Below, piece after piece: positions 7,335-10,905 of a stretch of DNA of 10,905 nucleotides. Location of the stretch: NCBI GenBank assembly GCA_905210905.1, contig CAJLYQ010000061.1, positions 1 to 10,905 of the forward strand, given 5' to 3'. Source of the DNA: an uncultured Christensenella sp. Its GTDB lineage: Bacteria; Bacillota; Clostridia; Christensenellales; DTU072. The notes beneath the pieces are model-generated. The model ran no database searches. It saw nothing but the letters and a program-made list of their open reading frames with translations, and was not told the DNA's origin. Position 1 is the first letter of the stretch. Every line of letters starts with the position of its first letter. Both the position numbers and the translations under genes were made by a program.

Positions 7335-7364
7335 ATTGTAACCCTTGGGGGAGGGGAAAGTAAA
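7335..7364 (-). promoter_or_regulatory. possible promoter of the XRE regulator gene
   Basis: On the minus strand TTTACT (7364-7359) and TACAAT (7340-7335) are 18 bases apart. A start near 7328 would place the whole multi-hairpin element in a leader of about 185 bases. No better promoter is visible closer to the ATG. Confidence 0.35.
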
Positions 7365-7466
7365 TCCACCGTTGGTAGAATTAGGGAAAAACGGGGTTAA
7401 AAAAGGAAAAAGCAAGTAGAAAGGAAAGGGAAAGAGAAAAGAGAGAACAAAACGGAACGGGAAATT
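7343..7466. other. purine-rich spacer upstream of the tRNA promoter
   Basis: Mostly G and A on the plus strand, with short G-runs (for example at 7347-7356). No gene or stable structure is seen. Like the tract at 1-240, it lies just upstream of a strong plus-strand promoter. Confidence 0.45.
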
Positions 7467-7467
7467 C

Positions 7468-7496
7468 TTGACAACGAAGAAGAAAACAATTATAAT
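7468..7496 (+). promoter_or_regulatory. sigma-A promoter of tRNA-Ala
   Basis: TTGACA (7468-7473), 17 bases, TATAAT (7491-7496). The expected start is near 7503, giving a 5' leader of about 47 bases to be removed by RNase P. Confidence 0.9.
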
Positions 7497-7549
7497 GGCA
7501 TAAGAAGAAATAGAGTTGAACTTGAAAAAGCGAAACGATAACGGTGCGT

Positions 7550-7626
7550 GGGGATATAGCTCAGTTGGCTAGAGTGCCTGACTGGCAGTCAGGAGGTCAG
7601 GGGTTCGAATCCCCTTATCTCCACCA
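7550..7626 (+). tRNA. tRNA-Ala (anticodon GGC)
   Basis: A complete 77-base cloverleaf with an encoded CCA. The acceptor stem pairs 7550-7556 with 7616-7622 and includes the G3-U70 pair that marks alanine tRNAs. The D arm starts at 7559. The anticodon stem CCTGA/TCAGG encloses the loop CTGGCAG with anticodon GGC at 7584-7586. The T arm AGGGG/CCCCT carries loop TTCGAAT, and the discriminator is A7623. It reads GCC and GCU codons. A terminator follows directly. Confidence 0.97.
7620..7626 (+). other. candidate left attachment core (TCCACCA)
   Basis: The last seven bases of tRNA-Ala recur at 10852-10858, where the M28-like gene breaks off. The recombinase remnant lies directly inside this end. 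Serine recombinases use short cores, so seven bases is plausible, but a match this short can arise by chance. Confidence 0.35.
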
Positions 7627-7632
7627 ATAGGT

Positions 7633-7681
7633 ACCCATCCGCACCAGTGACGTTTTGACTGGCTAGGATGGGTCTTTTTTT
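7633..7681 (+). terminator. intrinsic terminator of the tRNA-Ala transcript
   Basis: ACCCATCC (7633-7640) pairs with GGATGGGT (7666-7673). Inside, CCAGT (7644-7648) pairs with ACTGG (7658-7662), with three unpaired bases on each side. A run of seven T ends the structure at 7675-7681. If the tRNA end is an attachment site, this terminator belongs to the inserted element rather than the original locus. Confidence 0.85.
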
Positions 7682-8164
7682 ATAATTTATCGGTGCCAAC
7701 ATCTTTTTCCTTCTATTGATGATATACTTGACACTTGCAATCATTTTTTGATGGTCTATCATAATGGGCAAAAACTGTCTGTTTCTCTTTCCACAATTGA
7801 TTGGGATTCTTAATTCTTCAAAAAAATATCCCCGTTGATCGTCGGGATCATCGGGGATTTTGTGGCAATATTTGTAGTAGATTTCTATTTTGTCATTGTA
7901 AACAATCACTTTATCTACTAGGTTGTTTAATAGTATTTTTGGTGATGGCTTAATAGCTCGTCGTAAATAATATTCCACCTCATCTCTTGATATTTGCTTT
8001 GATAATTCAAGTTCTTCTTTTGCAATTTGTTCTTCGATTTCGGCTTTATCCGATTCCAACATATTTAGCCGTTCTTTTGTGCTTGGAGTTATGATTCCTT
8101 CTTGTAGCGCAAATTTGCTTGCCATAATCAGTTCCAACGACTCTACGCGGCATATCTGCAATTG

Positions 8165-8497
8165 TCAGAAAGTGCTTTTCGTCATATATTTTTCGTCTTG
8201 CTTTTCATTCTCGTCAAGGACGAATCTTTCAACCCGCATCGACAAAGAATATTTGTCGCGAAGGCGTGCAATCTCTTTCATCATAGGTGACGAGTGATGG
8301 ACGTCTATTGCCGATTGGTCTTTCCATTTGTCAATCAGAAGAACGACGTCCGGATCGTCCGACGAAAAGAAGTAAGAATATCCCAGATTGCCTTCTTCGT
8401 TGCGAATCTCATCGACGAGTCCGCTCTTTGTCATTTCATCGGCAAAGCGTTTTGCATTGCCGTTTTCGCCTTTGTAGTAAATATTTATGGTTATCAT
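8165..8497 (-). CDS. putative quinol monooxygenase (YgiN/ABM family)
   Basis: A 110-residue protein of the antibiotic-biosynthesis-monooxygenase (ABM) fold, cofactor-free enzymes that oxidise quinols or related aromatics. Typical features are MITINIYYKGENGNAKRFADEM, NLGYSYFFSSDDPDVVLLIDKWKD and IDVHHSSPMMKEIARLRDKY, with the HHSSPMM motif at 67-73. I chose the ATG at 8497; the open frame extends upstream only as an out-of-frame overlap of the DUF4037 gene. The gap to that gene is 8 bases with no clear ribosome binding site, suggesting coupled translation. The charged tail (96-110) ends at a TGA beyond which the same frame continues as the recombinase remnant. The true C-terminus may thus have been altered by the junction. 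Confidence 0.85.
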   Translation of the reverse strand: MITINIYYKGENGNAKRFADEMTKSGLVDEIRNEEGNLGYSYFFSSDDPDVVLLIDKWKDQSAIDVHHSSPMMKEIARLRDKYSLSMRVERFVLDENEKQDEKYMTKSTF

Positions 8498-8505
8498 ATA
8501 TGTTG

Positions 8506-9432
8506 TCACAGCACGATGTGCAGATTGCGTATATCGGAGTTTTTTATACGTTTTTGTATGGCGTATGCATACGGCTCCAAAAAACCGCCTTCCACGCCCA
8601 GATCGAATTGCGCGTTGATTTCGTTTGCAAGCGCAAGGCTTATGTCCTCGACGATAGCTTTTTTCACGCTCTGCCCCGCCTTGTCGTTGTCTGCGGTCAA
8701 AAGATATTCGAGCGGTTGTTTTAGTTCGGCAAACTTGTCGAGTCCGTCCATCGAGCGCAGCGCCCATTTGTAATACGGACAATGTTTGCGATTGAGCAAA
8801 AAGGCAAGTTCGATTGCGTTTGTGACAAACTCGAAAAGCGCAAGCATAGCCGCGCCTTCTTCGCCGTGCGCAAGGCAACGCGCATAGTTGTACTGCCCTG
8901 ATTGAGCGGCTTTCAACGAGCACGAACCTATTTTTTTTGCGCGCACGTCTTCGGGCATACCGTGCAAAATCTCGTTGCGGATTTTGGTAAACTCGCCCAA
9001 GTCGTCGCGGAACACTTCACCGTTGGTTGCTTCGGCAAAGTATGCGCTGTTTGTATAAAGCCAGTCCTGCCACGTTTTAGGCGCGCCGTCGCAACCCGTA
9101 TATCTGCGATAAAAGTCGCCCGTGACGAAAACGCCTTGAAAACCGTTTTCCACCACTCTGTCCGCGCGCTCTCCGTTGACGCTTTTGATAAGTTTGTCGT
9201 AGGCACGCATAAGGCGGAATCCGATTTTCTCCTCGTCATCTTTGGTAAGCCAAAGGCAGAATCCCGTTTCAAAATCGTGGTCTCGCGAGGTTTGGTCGTC
9301 AAATCCGAAGCACTCCGAACCGTGTCCGACAAGCCCGACCGCAATGCGATTTTCTAATTCGCCAAAATTGCGGCTTATCATTTCCGCACCCACTTCTTCA
9401 TAAAACTTTCTTGCTTCTTCAAGTCCTTTCAT
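8506..9432 (-). CDS. DUF4037 nucleotidyltransferase-like protein
   Basis: 308 residues from the ATG at 9432. A TTG two codons earlier is possible, but the weak GGCGA site eight bases before the ATG favours the ATG. The N-terminal GSECFGFDDQTSRDHDF (38-54) is the DUF4037 hallmark and resembles a nucleotidyltransferase active site, with acidic D45-D46 and D51/D53 as metal-binding candidates. The middle has FTKIRNEILHGMPEDVRAKKIG (148-169), then AGQYNYARCL-like and LLNRKHCPYYKWALR segments typical of the family, in a largely helical C-terminal half. The substrate of DUF4037 proteins is not known to me. It is second in a unit after the TPR gene (44-base gap) and before the monooxygenase gene. RNEILH (152-157) fits the Rx4H pattern of HEPN RNases; see findings. 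Confidence 0.85.
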   Translation of the reverse strand: MKGLEEARKFYEEVGAEMISRNFGELENRIAVGLVGHGSECFGFDDQTSRDHDFETGFCLWLTKDDEEKIGFRLMRAYDKLIKSVNGERADRVVENGFQGVFVTGDFYRRYTGCDGAPKTWQDWLYTNSAYFAEATNGEVFRDDLGEFTKIRNEILHGMPEDVRAKKIGSCSLKAAQSGQYNYARCLAHGEEGAAMLALFEFVTNAIELAFLLNRKHCPYYKWALRSMDGLDKFAELKQPLEYLLTADNDKAGQSVKKAIVEDISLALANEINAQFDLGVEGGFLEPYAYAIQKRIKNSDIRNLHIVL

Positions 9433-9451
9433 ATTCAAAATCGCCGTTTTA

Positions 9452-9463
9452 TATATCGATATA
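9452..9463. repeat. 12-bp perfect palindrome between TPR and DUF4037 genes
   Basis: TATATCGATATA is a perfect palindrome in the 44-base gap. It could be a binding site or chance in AT-rich spacer DNA. Confidence 0.25.
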
Positions 9464-9476
9464 CACTTGATAAAAC

Positions 9477-10271
9477 TTATTTTCTGTTATTTTCGTAAAT
9501 TTGTTTCGCTCTGTTCTCGAGTTCCGCTTTTTGAATGAAATATCCGAAAAACTCAAAAGACGGCGCGCACTTCGAACATACGAACGCATAGTTTCCGTCA
9601 CGAACAAGCGACTTGTCATCAAGGCACTCGTATGCAAGGTTCAAAAGGTTTTCCACTTCCTCGTCGCATGTTTCGCCCTTGCTTTGCGCCTCGCTAAACG
9701 CAAGGTGCGCAAGATTGACATAGGACACCGCAAGTTCGCAAAAACCGCCTTTGTTTTTGAGCAAGTCTATTGCCTTTCGATAGTACGCCCTGCCCTCTGA
9801 AAATCTTTGCAAATCGCAAAGCGCGGTGGCGTAATTGTTGTACAGTCCCGCAAGGCGATAGTCGTCTTTTTCAAGCGATTTTTCGTACCGCTCTTTTGCA
9901 ATCTCGTAGTACTTTATCGCTTCTTTCGCCTTTCCGAACGCTTTCATAGTCGTGGCGCAATTAAGATAAATTGTCGCGTCGCCAACGCTCGAACAAGTGC
10001 CGCTACACGCCAAAATCGCAAGTGCTTCGTCCACGGCGGCGAGTCCTTTTTCTTTGTCGCCGAGTTTGCGGTAAAGCCCGATTTGCTCGCTTAGCACTTC
10101 CAAAAGTCCTTTGGTATCGTTCAAGGCTTTTGCTTCTTTTTCCCAGTATTCGAGAACGCGCTTTGCGCCTTGCAAATCGTCTTTTTCAAACATTTCGTCG
10201 ATTTTGTCAATCACTCGCACGATAGGAATCGTGCCGATAGGTTCTTTTGAACAACTGCATTTTTCCTGCAT
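9477..10271 (-). CDS. tetratricopeptide-repeat protein
   Basis: 264 residues, cytoplasmic, all-helical. At least three TPR-like helix pairs are visible around 55-90 (LSEQIGLYRKLGDKEKGLAAVDEALAI), 100-130 (YLNCATTMKAFGKAKEAIKYYEIAKE) and 143-172 (LYNNYATALCDLQRFSEGRAYYRKAIDLL). A possible fourth lies at 183-217. TPR domains bind other proteins or peptides. The N-terminus has CSCS (5-8) and the C-terminus CSKC (232-235), possibly a paired metal site. I chose the ATG at 10271 because GAGG lies six bases upstream; the frame stays open for 71 more codons through repeat-like DNA. It is the first gene of the TPR-DUF4037-monooxygenase unit. As I recall, TPR and DUF4037 genes are often adjacent in Clostridia, so they may act together. 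Role unknown. Confidence 0.82.
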   Translation of the reverse strand: MQEKCSCSKEPIGTIPIVRVIDKIDEMFEKDDLQGAKRVLEYWEKEAKALNDTKGLLEVLSEQIGLYRKLGDKEKGLAAVDEALAILACSGTCSSVGDATIYLNCATTMKAFGKAKEAIKYYEIAKERYEKSLEKDDYRLAGLYNNYATALCDLQRFSEGRAYYRKAIDLLKNKGGFCELAVSYVNLAHLAFSEAQSKGETCDEEVENLLNLAYECLDDKSLVRDGNYAFVCSKCAPSFEFFGYFIQKAELENRAKQIYENNRK

Positions 10272-10299
10272 ATTCTGCCTCACTCGTTTTGATAAAAAT

Positions 10300-10327
10300 A
10301 TCATATCACAAAATCGCATTTTAGCAA
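10300..10327 (-). promoter_or_regulatory. possible promoter of the TPR-DUF4037 unit
   Basis: TTGCTA (10327-10322) and TATGAT (10305-10300), 16 bases apart on the minus strand, would start transcription near 10293. Both boxes are imperfect. Confidence 0.4.
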
Positions 10328-10346
10328 AGCGGGAAACGAAAATACT

Positions 10347-10571
10347 TTGCTGCTTATGCACGCTTTTATTTTCTTTGCCACATTGCGTTTTACCGAATTT
10401 CGTTTCAATTTTTTTACAATGTGCCGTATACGGTTTATATATTTTCCACCGCGCGCACATCTTTACCGCCGCATACGGTTTCAACGACTGCCACCGCTCG
10501 TTTTTCTTAACTGCGCCATACGCTTTTCTTTGTTGCCGTCGTTGGTTTTTAATGCAATTTTAATAATACAA
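10347..10571 (-). repeat. decayed 45-bp tandem repeat
   Basis: Read on the minus strand, units start at 10571, 10526, 10481, 10436 and 10391. The two best-kept units (10526-10482 and 10481-10437) agree at about 28 of 45 bases by my count. The core AAA-CCG-TAT-GCG-GC recurs, and the ATACG/CTTT step repeats at exactly 45-base intervals (plus strand 10428, 10473, 10518). The unit length is a multiple of three and the frame is open through the last four units, giving 15-residue repeats such as KAYGAVKKNERW and KPYAAVKMCARW. I see no start signal, so I treat it as a repeat rather than protein. Apart from the two flanking promoters, it fills most of the gap between the TPR and M28-like genes. Confidence 0.5.
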
Positions 10572-10619
10572 AATCCGCATATTTTCGATTTTCGCGTCGG
10601 CTTTTGCCGAAAACGAATA

Positions 10620-10649
10620 TTGAAATGATTTACATATGTATTGTATAAT
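10620..10649 (+). promoter_or_regulatory. promoter of the M28-like gene
   Basis: TTGAAA (10620-10625), 18 bases, TATAAT (10644-10649), with a start expected near 10656. GGGGAAG (10668-10674) precedes the ATG at 10678 by three bases. Confidence 0.65.
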
Positions 10650-10677
10650 AAATTTATCTTATTCGACGGGGAAGTTT

Positions 10678-10875
10678 ATGGGAAAACTTCAAAAACTTAT
10701 CGACAACAAGGCGCAAAGCGCAAAGTTTATGTGCGACGAAATCGCGCATATTTGCAACGATATGCCAAAGTGCGATCCCGGCAGTGAGGGCGAAAAAATG
10801 GCATGCGAATATATGGCGGACTACCTCAAACACGACTGCGGTTGCGAAAGGTCCACCAGTCAGAATACAAGTTGA
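10678..10875 (+). pseudogene. M28-type metallopeptidase, N-terminal fragment only
   Basis: The first ~58 codons resemble the N-terminus of Clostridia M28-family zinc aminopeptidase-like proteins: IAHICNDMPKCDPGSEGEKMACEYMADYLKHDCGC (23-56), where PGSEGEK is the most telling part. The homology stops at codon 58 (10849-10851). The next bases are TCCACCA, and the frame ends after seven unrelated residues inside a terminator. All metal ligands would lie in the missing several hundred residues, so no activity is expected. The start codon, ribosome binding site and promoter are intact. Assignment to M28 rests on a short stretch and is moderately sure. The break could be a real deletion edge, an attachment site or an assembly join. 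Confidence 0.65.
10852..10858 (+). other. candidate right attachment core (TCCACCA)
   Basis: Identical to the last seven bases of tRNA-Ala and placed five bases in front of a perfect terminator, which is how a tRNA 3' end normally looks. An alternative shared word, CACCAGT (7642-7648 and 10854-10860), is equally long, so the exact core is uncertain. Confidence 0.35.
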
Positions 10876-10900
10876 ACCCCTCAACTTGTATTCTTTTTTT
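10863..10900 (+). terminator. intrinsic terminator at the right edge
   Basis: A perfect 13-bp stem (GAATACAAGTTGA at 10863-10875, complement at 10881-10893) with loop ACCCC and seven T (10894-10900). It would stop transcription of the truncated M28-like gene. It may originally have ended the transcript of a tRNA gene whose 3' end is at 10858. Confidence 0.9.
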
Positions 10901-10905
10901 ATGCT

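Larger units (their letters stand above)
7589..8161 (-). pseudogene. C-terminal remnant of a large serine recombinase
   Basis: The frame encodes the C-terminal part of a large serine (phage/ICE-type) recombinase. A coiled-coil-like segment EGIITPSTKERLNMLESDK is followed by SRDEVEYYL and the typical LVDKVIVYNDKIEIYYKY. The catalytic serine domain and most of the zinc-ribbon region are absent. An in-frame TGA (8165-8167), shared with the neighbouring gene, closes the frame upstream, and the first possible start is a TTG. Integration activity is therefore lost. The last ~35 residues are antisense of the tRNA terminator and tRNA (ending RGFEPLTS) and are not a conserved domain. Base use is poorer in CG steps than in neighbouring genes, which suggests transfer. 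Position and direction fit an integrase at the edge of an element in tRNA-Ala. Confidence 0.8.

Noticed and set aside
7589..7690. C-terminal ~35 residues of the recombinase frame as real protein
   Set aside because: They are antisense to the tRNA and its terminator; the RGFEPLTS ending is a known read-through artefact of tRNA sequence.
7830..7856. Strong hairpin (11-base arms, one mismatch) in the recombinase remnant
   Set aside because: It arises from codons for the PDDPDD stretch of the protein and has no T-run, so a coding coincidence is the simpler reading.
8498..8923. Upstream extension of the monooxygenase frame to position 8923
   Set aside because: It overlaps the DUF4037 gene in another frame and reads as Arg/Cys-rich shadow sequence; the ABM domain begins at the ATG at 8497.
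10272..10484. Longer start for the TPR protein at 10484
   Set aside because: The extra 71 residues are repeat-derived and basic, and they cross a candidate promoter, whereas the ATG at 10271 has a good ribosome binding site.

Overview
The window looks like a piece of a low-GC Gram-positive chromosome (Bacillota, class Clostridia). The evidence is a full-length ribonuclease Y, AGGAGG-type ribosome binding sites, and sigma-A-type promoters with TTGAC(A/T), a 17-base spacer and an exact TATAAT. A MarR/MATE pair and a DUF6273-like lipoprotein fit the same group. A placement near Christensenellales/Borkfalkia-like gut Clostridia is only an impression from style. The last 50 bases, a terminator right after a broken gene, could also be a contig end.

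Left part (1-7142, host-like). A purine-rich stretch with no gene (1-240) precedes a strong promoter and rny (ribonuclease Y), which ends in a symmetric terminator. The minus strand then carries a MarR regulator followed by a MATE efflux pump whose middle is missing, so the pump is probably dead. Further along the minus strand lie a pyridoxamine-phosphate-oxidase-like flavoprotein coupled (TAATG) to a large Cys-rich lipoprotein, a FabG-like short-chain dehydrogenase, and a membrane-anchored XRE regulator with an outside domain. The lipoprotein promoter sits so close to its ATG that the mRNA should be leaderless.

Middle (7143-7681). The spacer upstream of the XRE gene holds a GC-rich, multi-hairpin element closed by a 16-bp stem and flanked by an 11-bp direct repeat. 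Next come a purine-rich tract, an excellent promoter, tRNA-Ala(GGC) and its terminator.

Right part (7627-10858, island-like). Directly behind the tRNA, facing it, lies the C-terminal remnant of a large serine recombinase with base use unlike its neighbours. Behind that are three minus-strand genes in order of transcription: a TPR protein, a DUF4037 nucleotidyltransferase-like protein and a quinol-monooxygenase-like protein. A diverging M28-type peptidase gene breaks off after about 58 codons. The break falls at TCCACCA, the last seven bases of the tRNA gene, and a perfect terminator follows. I read 7620-10858 as a possible decayed, deletion-bearing integrative element in tRNA-Ala. A misassembly could give the same picture, because three genes in the window (MATE, recombinase, M28) end abruptly. 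A worn 45-bp tandem repeat lies between the TPR and M28 genes.

The genes do not form one pathway. The units with a visible internal logic are marR-MATE (regulator and pump), lipoprotein-PPOX (coupled translation) and TPR-DUF4037-monooxygenase (a possible accessory operon of unknown role).
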